Shown: positions 6,727-15,816 of the stretch, one piece after another
How positions within the stretch are numbered: the first letter of the stretch is position 1
How the letters are laid out: every line of letters begins with the position of its first letter
Assembly (NCBI GenBank): GCA_039812685.1
Contig: JBDIBB010000059.1
Location: 1-24,858, forward strand
Length of the DNA stretch: 24,858 nt
Direction of reading: 5' to 3'
Source of the DNA: JBDIBB01 sp039812685
GTDB lineage: Bacteria; Acidobacteriota; Vicinamibacteria; Vicinamibacterales; JAFNAJ01
The notes under the pieces: model-generated
What the model was told of the DNA's origin: nothing
What the model saw: only the letters and a program-made list of their open reading frames with translations
The model's database searches: none
Position numbers and translations under genes: made by a program

Positions 6727-8544
6727 TCAAGGCAGACGCCACTGGATCCCGGCGCTCAGCCAGCGTCCCGGCATGTTCACCCCCCGAATCTCCTGGTAGC
6801 GCACATCGAGCAGGTTGGCGGCGTCGGCATGCACGGTCACGCGGCCCATCGCGCGCGAGACGCGCACGTCGAGCAGCGCGTAGGCATCGCGCCCGGTGCG
6901 CTGGCGCACGTCGAGGCGTGCGCCCACCCAGACGCCCGCGGCCAGCGGCGCGCTGCCGCTCACCGCCAGCCCGTGTCGCGCGTAGTCGAGCACGTACTTC
7001 GACAGCAGCGGCAGCGTCTCGGCCGACACGTCCGTCCAGGCGTAGTCGACCGACAGGCGCGCGCCCGCGCCGAACAGGCGCCGGATGCCGGCTTCGACGC
7101 CGCCGGTCACCAGGCTCCGGATGTTCCGCGTCTCCCACTGGTCCTGGGCCCGGGCCTTCACCCAGTCGATCGCGTCGCGCTCGCGCCGCACGTGGACGAC
7201 GGCGGTCGCCAGCCACTGGGGATGAGGCACCCAGTCCCACGCGAGCTCTCCGCTCCACGCCCGCTCGGGCACGAGCTCGGCGCTCGCGCGGTGCGCGGGA
7301 TCACGGTAGAACCGCTCGGTGAACGTGGGCACGCGAAACGCCCGCGCCACCGACGCGCGGACTCGCGTCGCCGACGAGATCCAGAGGCTTGCGCTCACCG
7401 AAGGGTTCCAGGCCGTTCCGAACGTCGAGTAGCGATCGGCACGCAGGCCGGCCGCGATCGTCGCGCGTCCTCCGGCGGTGCCCTGCACCTCCGCGAACGC
7501 GCCGGTGCGCGACACGTCGTGGTCGCCGAGGCTGGTCGACCGGATCCCGTCGGCGGCCTGTTCCACGCCGCCGGCGAGCCGCCAGCGCGGCGTGAGGGCC
7601 ACGTGGCCGCGAAGCGCCACCTGCGCCGCCGACGTGCGATGCCGGTTCTCGAAGATCCCCGGCTGTCGCTCGTCCCAGAGGAAGCGATCGCGATGCGTGC
7701 GGAAGGCCGCCAGCGCCGCGAGGCCGTGCGCGCTGCCGGCGACCAGCCGATGTTCGACGCGGCCCGCCATCTGCCGGGTCCACTCCCGCGACGGTGAGTT
7801 CCCGTAGAACCCGTTGGCGCCGAACGCCTTGTCGGCCAGGCCCAGGCTCACCACGGTCCGATTGCCGAACGACGTGCGCGTGGCGGCGGTCACGGTGCGG
7901 AAGTCGCGCGCCACCTCGAAGCCCGAGGCGCGGCTGGCTGACACGCTCACGCGTTGCGCGATCCCCCCGACGCGGAAACCGGTGCCAAACGCACCGGACG
8001 CGAGACCGAGTTCGCCGCCGCCGGCCGACACGATGGTTTCGCCCGGCGCCGTCCTCGTGACGATGTTGATGGTGCCGCCGACCGCGTCGGCCCCGAACAG
8101 CGACGAACCGGGGCCCAGCAGGATCTCGACGCGCTCGATCTGATCGATCGTCACGGGCCAGTCCCCGTTGTGGTGTCCTGTCTGCGCGTCGTTGAGCCGC
8201 ACCCCGTCGACGAGCACCAGCGTCTGGCCGAAGTGCGCGCCCCGCACGGAGAAGTCGGCCTGCGCGCCGTGCGTGCCTCGCGCCCGCACGTCGACCCCTG
8301 CCGACAGCCGCAGCACGTCGAGGATCGAGCCGAGCGGCAGCCGCGCGATCTCCTCCCGCTCGATCACCCGCACCGTGCGCGACAGCGTCTCGAACGGCAC
8401 GGGAACGGCCGCGCCGGTGACGACGACCGTCTCCTGCACCCGTTGCTGGGCCAGCGCGGGCCCCGCGATCGGCACACACGCCCAGCCAGCCGTGGCCATG
8501 ACGAGCCGGACGAACCGTGGTGCTTTGCGCGTTGCTGTCTTCAC
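6727..8544 (-). CDS. TonB-dependent outer-membrane receptor, BtuB-like
   Basis: 605 residues from GTG 8544. A signal peptide (basic KTATRKAPRFVRL, hydrophobic core to ALAQQ) is followed by a TonB box-like QETVVVTG at ~38-44. The plug domain (to ~165) carries ILDVLRLSAGVDV, FSVRGAHFGQTLVLVDGVRLND, IERVEILLGPGSSLFGADAVGGTINIVT. The remainder is a beta barrel with alternating strands, ending LLDVRYQEIRGVNMPGRWLSAGIQWRLP. Size and plug resemble BtuB-type vitamin B12 receptors, but the ligand is not decided by this, and no cobalamin riboswitch fits in the 21 bp before the next gene. Transport needs TonB-ExbBD, absent here. An internal ATG at 8499 would leave a shorter but still workable signal peptide. 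Divergent from the hybrid kinase; joint regulation is possible. Confidence 0.9.
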   Translation of the reverse strand: MKTATRKAPRFVRLVMATAGWACVPIAGPALAQQRVQETVVVTGAAVPVPFETLSRTVRVIEREEIARLPLGSILDVLRLSAGVDVRARGTHGAQADFSVRGAHFGQTLVLVDGVRLNDAQTGHHNGDWPVTIDQIERVEILLGPGSSLFGADAVGGTINIVTRTAPGETIVSAGGGELGLASGAFGTGFRVGGIAQRVSVSASRASGFEVARDFRTVTAATRTSFGNRTVVSLGLADKAFGANGFYGNSPSREWTRQMAGRVEHRLVAGSAHGLAALAAFRTHRDRFLWDERQPGIFENRHRTSAAQVALRGHVALTPRWRLAGGVEQAADGIRSTSLGDHDVSRTGAFAEVQGTAGGRATIAAGLRADRYSTFGTAWNPSVSASLWISSATRVRASVARAFRVPTFTERFYRDPAHRASAELVPERAWSGELAWDWVPHPQWLATAVVHVRRERDAIDWVKARAQDQWETRNIRSLVTGGVEAGIRRLFGAGARLSVDYAWTDVSAETLPLLSKYVLDYARHGLAVSGSAPLAAGVWVGARLDVRQRTGRDAYALLDVRVSRAMGRVTVHADAANLLDVRYQEIRGVNMPGRWLSAGIQWRLP

Positions 8545-8559
8545 GTCTGGCTGTAGACT
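8532..8559 (+). promoter_or_regulatory. Promoter of the MASE1 hybrid kinase
   Basis: TTGCTG (8532-8537), a 16-bp spacer and TAGACT (8554-8559) form a recognisable sigma-70-type pair. The start codon at 8566 is six bases past the -10, implying a leaderless mRNA. The element overlaps the first codons of the divergent receptor gene, so the two genes share one control region. Confidence 0.5.
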
Positions 8560-8565
8560 CTTCCG

Positions 8566-11052
8566 ATGCTGCCTGCCGGCGACATCCGCAGGCTGGGGGC
8601 GGGATGGTCGATCGCCCGCGCCCTGACGACCGGTGTGTGTCTCGCCGGCGCATACTACCTGATCGCCGTCGGGGAGATGGCGGCGGCGATCCCTCCTGGA
8701 CGCGGCATCCCGCTGTGGGCGCCGATCGGGTTCGCGCTGGCGCTCCTGCTGCGTTACGGCTGGCGGATGCTGCCCGGGCTGCTGCTCGGCGTCCTGGCCG
8801 TCGATCTCGCGTATTTCCCCTGGACGATTGGCGTCATCGTCGCGGCGAGCACCGGCCTCGGCCTGGCCGCCACGCTGACGGTGCTGAGATGGGCGGGTGT
8901 CACGGGCCACTTCCCCGACACCGCCCGCGCCGCCCTCCGGCTGGCGGGCGGTTCGGCCGTCACGCTGGCGCTGCCGCCATCGATCGGGGTGCCGGTGCGG
9001 GTCGCCGCCGGGCTCATCCAGCCCGATGCGGCCTGGGCCACGTGGTGGCGCTGGTGGCTGGGTGACGTCTCGGCCGCCCTGATCGTCGCGCCCGCGTTGC
9101 TGGCCTGGCTCGACCCGCCACGTGCCAATCGCGGCGCGGGCACCGCAGCGGAAGGAGTTGCCCTGTTCGCGCTGGCCATGGGCGCGGGGGCCGTCCGTGC
9201 CTGGCTCGGCGTCGATCGCTGGGTGCAGGATGCGGCGTACCTGAGCCTCGCGCTGGCGCTGTGGGCCGCGTTCCGCTTCAGCCCCCGGATGGTCACCGTC
9301 ACCGTCATCACCCTCACCGGCGGCATGATGGCCGGAGCAGTGGTCGCCGCCAGCGCCGCCCACGCGCCGATCACCGACGGCGGACTCGCCGCGCTGCAGG
9401 TGTTCTTCGTCGTCCTCGGCTCGATGAGCCTCATCCTCTCGGCGACCGTCACCGAACGCCGGGCCGCCGAGCGGGCGCTGCGCGACTCGCACGAAGCGCT
9501 CGACCGGACCGTGCGCGAGCGCACGGCCGCCCTCGCCGAGGCCAACGCGCGGCTCGAGGCCAGGCTCGCCGACCTGCGGCGCGCGCAGTTCAGCATCGAT
9601 CGCGCGGCGTTCCCCATCATCTGGTTCGAGCGCGACGGACGGCTGGTCTACCTCAACGATGCGGCGGCGGCGCTGGCCGGCGGCGATCCGGCACGCTACC
9701 GGGACCACTACCTCTGGGACATCGAACCGAACCTGACGCCGGCCGGCTGGCAGACGCTGCTCGAGGCGCTCGAGCGCGACGACATCGTCAGACACGAAGC
9801 GCCGGTCAGGCGGTCCGATGGCTCGCCGGCCATCGTCGAGTTCACGGCGAGCTACGTGGAACTCGACGAGCGCGCGCTGGTGGTGGTCTACGCCGTCGAC
9901 AGCACCGAGACGCACCGCGTCAAGGATCAGTTGCGCGAAGCGCAGAAGCTGGAGGCGCTCGGCACGCTGGCCGGCGGCATCGCGCACGACTTCAACAACC
10001 TGCTCTCCGGCATCCTCGGGTTCGCCGGCGTCGTCGTCGCCGAGTCTCCGGACGGATCGCCGGTGCAGGCAGCGGGGCGCACCATCGAGCAGGCCGCCCA
10101 CCGCGCCGCCGAACTCACCCGCCAGTTGCTCGGCTACGCGCGGCGCGGCAAGGTGCGCCAGGCGCCCGTCGACGTGCACGCCGTGGTGACCGGCGCGGTG
10201 GCCATCACCAGCCGGATCATCGATCGCGCCATCGTGGTACAGACCGACCTGTGCGAAGGTTCGCCGGCGCTGGTGGGCGACGCGGGGCAGGTCGAGCAGG
10301 TGCTGCTCAACCTGATCGTGAACGCCCGCGACGCCATGCCGTACGGTGGCCGGCTCCTCGTGCGCACGCACTGCGCCACGCTCGACGACGCCTACTGCCG
10401 GGCGCACGTCGACGCCACGCCGGGCCCGCACGTGGCGGTGAGCGTGACGGACACGGGCACGGGAATCCCGGCGTCGGTTCGCGACCACATCTTCGAACCG
10501 TTCTTCACGACCAAGCCGGAAGGGCAGGGTACCGGCATGGGCCTGCCGATGGTCTACGGCATCGTCCGCAACCACGGCGGTCACATCACGGTCGATTCGC
10601 AGGAGGGCGAGGGCTCGACGTTCACCACCTGGTGGCCGCTGGCCGAGGCCGCCGTGGTTGCGCGGGACGAGGCGCCCCCGACGCCGACGGCCGGCCACGG
10701 TCATGTCGTGGTCGTCGACGACGAGCCGGTGGTCCGGCAGATGGCCCGGAGGCTGCTGGAGCGGCTCGGGTACACGGTGAGCCTGGCGGCGACCGGCGAC
10801 GAGGCGATGACGCTGATCCGGCAATCGCCCGACGCGGTGGTGCTGCTGGACATGGTGATGCCCGGCCTCGACGGCCGCGAGACCTTCCTGGCGCTTCGCA
10901 CCGTGGTGCCTGCGGTCCGCGTGGTGGTGTCGTCGGGATTCAGCCTCGACGGGCGCGCGCAGGAACTGCTCGATCTCGGCGCGCGCGCCTTCCTGCAGAA
11001 GCCCTACACGCTGCAGCAGTTGTCGGAAGTGATCGCCGCGGCGCGCGCGTGA
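8566..11052 (+). CDS. Hybrid sensor histidine kinase: MASE1-PAS-HisKA-HATPase-REC
   Basis: 828 residues. Residues ~15-295 form a MASE1-like integral membrane sensor with about eight hydrophobic segments, including LWAPIGFALALLLRYGWRM. A coiled coil (~296-340) leads to a PAS domain (~342-450). HisKA follows, with phospho-acceptor His474 in LAGGIAHDFNNLL. HATPase_c (~570-692) has the N box LLNLIVNARDAM (Asn586), DTGTGIP and GQGTGMGLPMVYG. A C-terminal receiver (~712-826) has Asp762 in LLDMVMPG, acidic DDE at 718-720 and Lys812 in QKPY. It is thus an inner-membrane hybrid kinase that autophosphorylates and passes phosphate to its own receiver. The HDFNN type of H box is common in kinases acting on a detached partner; no partner regulator or Hpt protein is nearby. 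The signal is unknown. It converges on pyruvate kinase, 28 bp apart. Confidence 0.93.
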   Translation: MLPAGDIRRLGAGWSIARALTTGVCLAGAYYLIAVGEMAAAIPPGRGIPLWAPIGFALALLLRYGWRMLPGLLLGVLAVDLAYFPWTIGVIVAASTGLGLAATLTVLRWAGVTGHFPDTARAALRLAGGSAVTLALPPSIGVPVRVAAGLIQPDAAWATWWRWWLGDVSAALIVAPALLAWLDPPRANRGAGTAAEGVALFALAMGAGAVRAWLGVDRWVQDAAYLSLALALWAAFRFSPRMVTVTVITLTGGMMAGAVVAASAAHAPITDGGLAALQVFFVVLGSMSLILSATVTERRAAERALRDSHEALDRTVRERTAALAEANARLEARLADLRRAQFSIDRAAFPIIWFERDGRLVYLNDAAAALAGGDPARYRDHYLWDIEPNLTPAGWQTLLEALERDDIVRHEAPVRRSDGSPAIVEFTASYVELDERALVVVYAVDSTETHRVKDQLREAQKLEALGTLAGGIAHDFNNLLSGILGFAGVVVAESPDGSPVQAAGRTIEQAAHRAAELTRQLLGYARRGKVRQAPVDVHAVVTGAVAITSRIIDRAIVVQTDLCEGSPALVGDAGQVEQVLLNLIVNARDAMPYGGRLLVRTHCATLDDAYCRAHVDATPGPHVAVSVTDTGTGIPASVRDHIFEPFFTTKPEGQGTGMGLPMVYGIVRNHGGHITVDSQEGEGSTFTTWWPLAEAAVVARDEAPPTPTAGHGHVVVVDDEPVVRQMARRLLERLGYTVSLAATGDEAMTLIRQSPDAVVLLDMVMPGLDGRETFLALRTVVPAVRVVVSSGFSLDGRAQELLDLGARAFLQKPYTLQQLSEVIAAARA

Positions 11053-11080
11053 CGGCCGCGGGCCGGCGCGTCCCGGCGCC

Positions 11081-12535
<1,455 letters not shown>

Positions 12536-12649
12536 CGGGTGCTGTATTTGAACACATCGGGTCGGGACCACCGCACCGGCAGCGCCATCGGCCGGTGTCG
12601 ATGCCGGCCGGCGACCGCCGTGACGTGAGCCGCACGGGCCGGGTACGGC

Positions 12650-12655
12650 TACACT
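12650..12655 (+). promoter_or_regulatory. -10 element (TACACT) before the amidase gene
   Basis: TACACT ends seven bases before ATG 12663. No Shine-Dalgarno lies between them, and no strong -35 is visible at 16-18 bp. Its position suggests a leaderless transcript. Confidence 0.4.
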
Positions 12656-12662
12656 GCCGGGC

Positions 12663-14252
12663 ATGAGCGTGCAGAACTGGCTGACCCAGGCCCTCGCCGA
12701 CCTGGACGCCCGGGGCCTGCCCGAGGTGCGGCCGCTGATCGAGGGGCTGGCGCAGAGCCTGGCGCGGCTGCGCGAGGCCGACTGGAACGAGGCGGCGGAT
12801 GCCGACGCCTGCACCCTGCCGGAGGTTGCCGTCGACCTTGCCGGCAGCGAGGAGACGGCTGGCCACATGCCGGCTTCGCCGGGCGCCATGCTGCCGGGGG
12901 CCGCTGGCGGCGAGACGTCGATTCGCGCGCTGGCGCGGCGGCTGCGCGCACGCGAGATCAGCGCCGGCGAACTGTTGCGCGAGACGCTGGAGGCGATCGA
13001 CCGGCACCAGCCCGCGCTGAACGCCTTCATCCACGTCACGCGGGATCTGGCCGAAGCGCAGGCGCGCCTGGCCGACGACGTGCTCGCGCGCGGCGAGGCC
13101 GCCTCACTGCTGCTGGGCCTGCCGGTATCGCTCAAGGACCTGATCGATCTGGAAGGCGTTCCCACCACCGCCGCTTCGCGGGTGCGCGCCACGGTCCGCG
13201 CGCGCGCCGACGCGCCGGTCACGGCGCGGCTGAAGGCGGCCGGCGCGGTGCTCGTCGGCAAGTGCAACCTGCACGAGTTCGCCTTCGGCACCACCAACGA
13301 GGACTCGGCCTGGGGCCCGGCACGCCATCCGATCGACGCGTCGCGCTCGCCCGGCGGATCCAGCGGCGGCTCGGCCGTCGCGGTCGCCACCGGCGGCTGC
13401 ATCGCCTCGATCGGCACCGACACGGGCGGCTCCATCCGCATCCCCTCGGCGGCCTGCGGCCTAGTCGGGCTGAAGCCCACGTGGGGCAGCGTGCCGGCCC
13501 AGGGCGTGGTCCCGCTGGCCGCCAGCCTCGACCACGTGGGCCCGCTCGCGCGTTCGGTGGACGATGCCGCCATCGTGTTCGACGCGCTGCGCGGCTACCC
13601 GCATCACACGGATCAGCCGATCGGCCACGATGTCTCCCCGGGGGCGCTGCGCCTCGGCGTTCCGCGCGCCTACTTCTTCGATCTGCTGGCCGACGATGTG
13701 CGGGAGGCGTTCGAAGCCAGCCTCGCGCGCCTCCGCCAGGCGGGCGTGGCCCTCGAGCCGGTGACCATTCCCCACGCCCCGCTCACGGCGCCCGTCTACC
13801 TCGCCACCGTGCTCCCGGAGGCCGCGGCTTACCACGCCAGCACGCTCGAACGCCGGCCCGGCGACTACACGCGGCCCGTACGGCTCAGGCTCGAGATGTG
13901 CCGCTACGTTCCGGCGGAGGACTACCTGCGCGCGCAGGCCGGCCGCCGCGTGCTGCGGGCCGAGGTGGAGGCGGCGCTCCGCGGACGTCATGCGCTGCTG
14001 CTGCCGGCGCTGCCCATCGTGGCGCCCCCGCTGGGACAGGCCATGGTGCGCGTCGGCCGCGGCGAGGAAAACGTCCGGAACGTGACGCTGCGCCTCACGC
14101 AGCTCTTCAACCTGACGGGGCATCCGGCGGTCTCGGTGCCGTGCGGGCTCACGCCGGCCGGCCTTCCGGTGGGCGCGCAACTCGTCGGGCGCCTGCACCA
14201 GACGCGCGATCTGCTGCGCGTGGCGGCGTGCTGCGAGCAGGTCTGGCGATAG
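12663..14252 (+). CDS. Amidase signature family enzyme with an N-terminal helical extension
   Basis: 529 residues. The amidase domain starts near residue 85 and carries the full Ser-cisSer-Lys triad: Lys158 (VSLKDLID), cis-Ser233 (SPGGSSGGSAVAVA) and nucleophile Ser257 (GTDTGGSIRIPSA). The spacings of 75 and 24 equal those of GatA. It resembles GatA and general aliphatic/aryl amidases and hydrolyses a C-N amide bond; the substrate is unknown. No gatB or gatC lies beside it, so a tRNA amidotransferase role is unlikely from context. The first ~84 residues form a separate segment: helical QNWLTQALADLDARGLPEVR to about 45, then a low-complexity Gly/Ala/Pro linker. This may mimic a GatC- or AtzG-like small subunit (speculative). 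The next gene follows after 66 bp on the same strand. Confidence 0.88.
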   Translation: MSVQNWLTQALADLDARGLPEVRPLIEGLAQSLARLREADWNEAADADACTLPEVAVDLAGSEETAGHMPASPGAMLPGAAGGETSIRALARRLRAREISAGELLRETLEAIDRHQPALNAFIHVTRDLAEAQARLADDVLARGEAASLLLGLPVSLKDLIDLEGVPTTAASRVRATVRARADAPVTARLKAAGAVLVGKCNLHEFAFGTTNEDSAWGPARHPIDASRSPGGSSGGSAVAVATGGCIASIGTDTGGSIRIPSAACGLVGLKPTWGSVPAQGVVPLAASLDHVGPLARSVDDAAIVFDALRGYPHHTDQPIGHDVSPGALRLGVPRAYFFDLLADDVREAFEASLARLRQAGVALEPVTIPHAPLTAPVYLATVLPEAAAYHASTLERRPGDYTRPVRLRLEMCRYVPAEDYLRAQAGRRVLRAEVEAALRGRHALLLPALPIVAPPLGQAMVRVGRGEENVRNVTLRLTQLFNLTGHPAVSVPCGLTPAGLPVGAQLVGRLHQTRDLLRVAACCEQVWR

Positions 14253-14304
14253 CGTGGCCCGCGCGCGCCACCGGCCGGCGCCCCCGCGCCGCCGCATTCC
14301 GGGT

Positions 14305-14310
14305 TACGAT
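14305..14310 (+). promoter_or_regulatory. -10-like element (TACGAT) before the alpha/beta hydrolase gene
   Basis: TACGAT ends eight bases before GTG 14319. No -35 match is evident. The spacing agrees with other first genes in the window, but read-through from the amidase gene is also possible. Confidence 0.3.
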
Positions 14311-14318
14311 CGCCGATC

Positions 14319-15338
14319 GTGTTCGCGTGGTTCTTCCATGAATGGGAACGACGGCTCGCCTCGGTGACCACCGACCGCGTGGTGCGGCCGTTCGAATGGG
14401 GACTCGACTGGATTGGCCGGGACGGCGCTCCCGATCCCGTCGCGGCCCTGGCGGAGTTCGCCGACGCGGCGCGACGCGACAGCGACGGGTTCTTCGCGAC
14501 AGCCGCGGCTCCCCACTACGAGCTGGCGCCGGACGGCGCGCTCCGCTTCGAGAGCGCCGTCACCACCCCGCACCCGGAGAACAACGTCGTCCACGGGCGC
14601 TTCTTCCCGGGCAAGGTGCGGCAGAAGGGCAAGCGGCAGGTCGACCGGGCGGTGGTGCTGCTGCCGCAGTGGAACTCGGACGCCAACGGCCACGTCGGCC
14701 TGGCGCAACTGCTGGCCTGGTTCGGCATCAGCGCGGTGCGCCTCAGCCTGCCCTACCACGATCGGCGCATGCCGCCCGAGCTGCGCCGCGCCGACTACAT
14801 CGTCAGCGCCAACCTGGGCCGCACGCTCATGGTGTGCCGCCAGGCCGTGCTCGATGCCCGGCGCGCGATCCACTGGCTGCGCGCGCAGGGCTACGAACGG
14901 ATCGGCATCCTGGGCACGAGCCTGGGATCGTGTCTGGCCATGCTGACGGCGGCGCACGAACCGCTGGTGACCGCGGCGGCGCTCAACCACGTCTCCCCCC
15001 GGTTCGCCGACGTCGTCTGGGAAGGCCTGTCGACACGGCACGTGCGCCAGTCGCTCGAAGGCCACGTCGATCTCGCCATGCTGCGGCAGGCGTGGGGGGC
15101 CATCAGCCCGGAGAACTACCTCGATCGCCTGCGACGGAAGCACGTACTGCTGGTCTACGCGCGCTACGACCTCACGTTCCCGCTGCACCTGTCGGCGGAG
15201 CTGATCGACAGCTTCCGCCGGGAGGGGCTCGAGCCCAGTGTGTCGATGCTGCCCTGCGGCCACTACAGCACCGGCGTGACGCCGTTCAAGTACCTGGATG
15301 GCTTCGTGCTGACGAAGTTCCTCGGAACCAGGTTGTAG
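14319..15338 (+). CDS. Alpha/beta hydrolase, ABHD18-like
   Basis: 339 residues from GTG 14319. The nucleophile elbow is GTSLGSCLA with Ser201. Likely acid Asp284 (VYARYDLTFP) and His315 (LPCGHYSTG) complete the catalytic triad in the right order. The oxyanion region VVLLPQWNSDANGH precedes it, and SLPYHDRRMPPEL recalls the ABHD18/DUF2048-type hydrolases, which have a poorly known role in lipid metabolism. There is no signal peptide, so it is probably cytosolic. The N-terminal ~60 residues (FAWFFHEWERRLASVTTDRVV) are amphipathic and might touch a membrane. No family member with a proven substrate can be named from the sequence. It lies downstream of the amidase on the same strand and converges on a small membrane-protein gene. 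Confidence 0.85.
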   Translation: MFAWFFHEWERRLASVTTDRVVRPFEWGLDWIGRDGAPDPVAALAEFADAARRDSDGFFATAAAPHYELAPDGALRFESAVTTPHPENNVVHGRFFPGKVRQKGKRQVDRAVVLLPQWNSDANGHVGLAQLLAWFGISAVRLSLPYHDRRMPPELRRADYIVSANLGRTLMVCRQAVLDARRAIHWLRAQGYERIGILGTSLGSCLAMLTAAHEPLVTAAALNHVSPRFADVVWEGLSTRHVRQSLEGHVDLAMLRQAWGAISPENYLDRLRRKHVLLVYARYDLTFPLHLSAELIDSFRREGLEPSVSMLPCGHYSTGVTPFKYLDGFVLTKFLGTRL

Positions 15339-15357
15339 CACGGCCGTTCCGGACGTT

Positions 15358-15383
15358 CGCGCGCCACGCCTCACCGGCGCGCG
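15358..15383. terminator. Inverted repeat between two convergent genes
   Basis: CGCGCGCC (15358-15365) and GGCGCGCG (15376-15383) form an 8-bp perfect stem with a 10-nt loop. It lies between the stops of the hydrolase and the small membrane protein, where a shared terminator would be expected. No T-run follows on either strand, so termination is uncertain. Confidence 0.35.
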
Positions 15384-15404
15384 ATCGACTCCGGCGAACC
15401 CGGA

Positions 15405-15608
15405 TCAGAGGTATCCCAGCAGGCCCTTCACGGCCTCGTAGAGCGCGCCGGCGAGCGCCTTCATGATCGGGCTGAGATCGCCGCTGCTGAGCGAGTCGGC
15501 GACCGTCACCGGGTCGGTGAGCATCAGCCAGATCGCGGCCCCGGCGAGCGTGGCGGCCAGCACCGCCACCACCCCGAAGAATCCCAGGCCGTATCTCACG
15601 AGGCTCAT
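15405..15608 (-). CDS. Small single-span membrane protein
   Basis: 67 residues from ATG 15608: SLVRYGLGFFGVVAVLAATLAGAAIWLML forms one strong transmembrane helix (about 5-31), followed by a short soluble tail that ends in an amphipathic helix (IMKALAGALYEAVKGLLGYL). I do not recognise a family. The frame extends to a GTG at 15707, but the extra 33 residues are Arg/Pro-rich and look non-coding. No clear promoter or ribosome binding site is seen, so expression is less certain than for its neighbours. Confidence 0.55.
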   Translation of the reverse strand: MSLVRYGLGFFGVVAVLAATLAGAAIWLMLTDPVTVADSLSSGDLSPIMKALAGALYEAVKGLLGYL

Positions 15609-15776
15609 GACATGGGAGGGCCGCGAACGCGCGCGCCACCCTGAGACGATGGCCGGGTCGCGACGGTTCTGCCCGGGCGGGACGTGATTCCCGCCGGGGC
15701 ACGCCACACACTGTGCGGCGATTCGGGACGCATTGCAAGGCGCAATTGGCCGCGCCGGTGACGGCCTCGTGACGAA

Positions 15777-15796
15777 CCGGCCGGGCGTCCGGCCGG
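15777..15796 (-). terminator. Hairpin 20 bases after the M16 operon stop
   Basis: CCGGCCGG, loop GCGT, CCGGCCGG. Read on the minus strand it follows the end of the second M16 gene and is succeeded by TTCGTC, so the T-run is poor. It is the best terminator candidate for this operon. The rest of the 208-bp gap (15609-15816) shows only a small TTGC/GCAA hairpin at 15733-15745 and no gene. Confidence 0.35.
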
Positions 15797-15816
15797 CGTC
15801 TCCCGGGGACGCGCGC

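Noticed and set aside
8545..8565. Cobalamin riboswitch for the BtuB-like receptor
   Set aside because: Only 21 bp separate the two divergent start codons, too little for this RNA unless it lies within the kinase gene, where no such structure was seen.
8545..10824. Upstream extension of the TonB receptor frame to 10824
   Set aside because: The extension is antisense to the kinase and lacks domains; the signal peptide right after GTG 8544 marks the real start.
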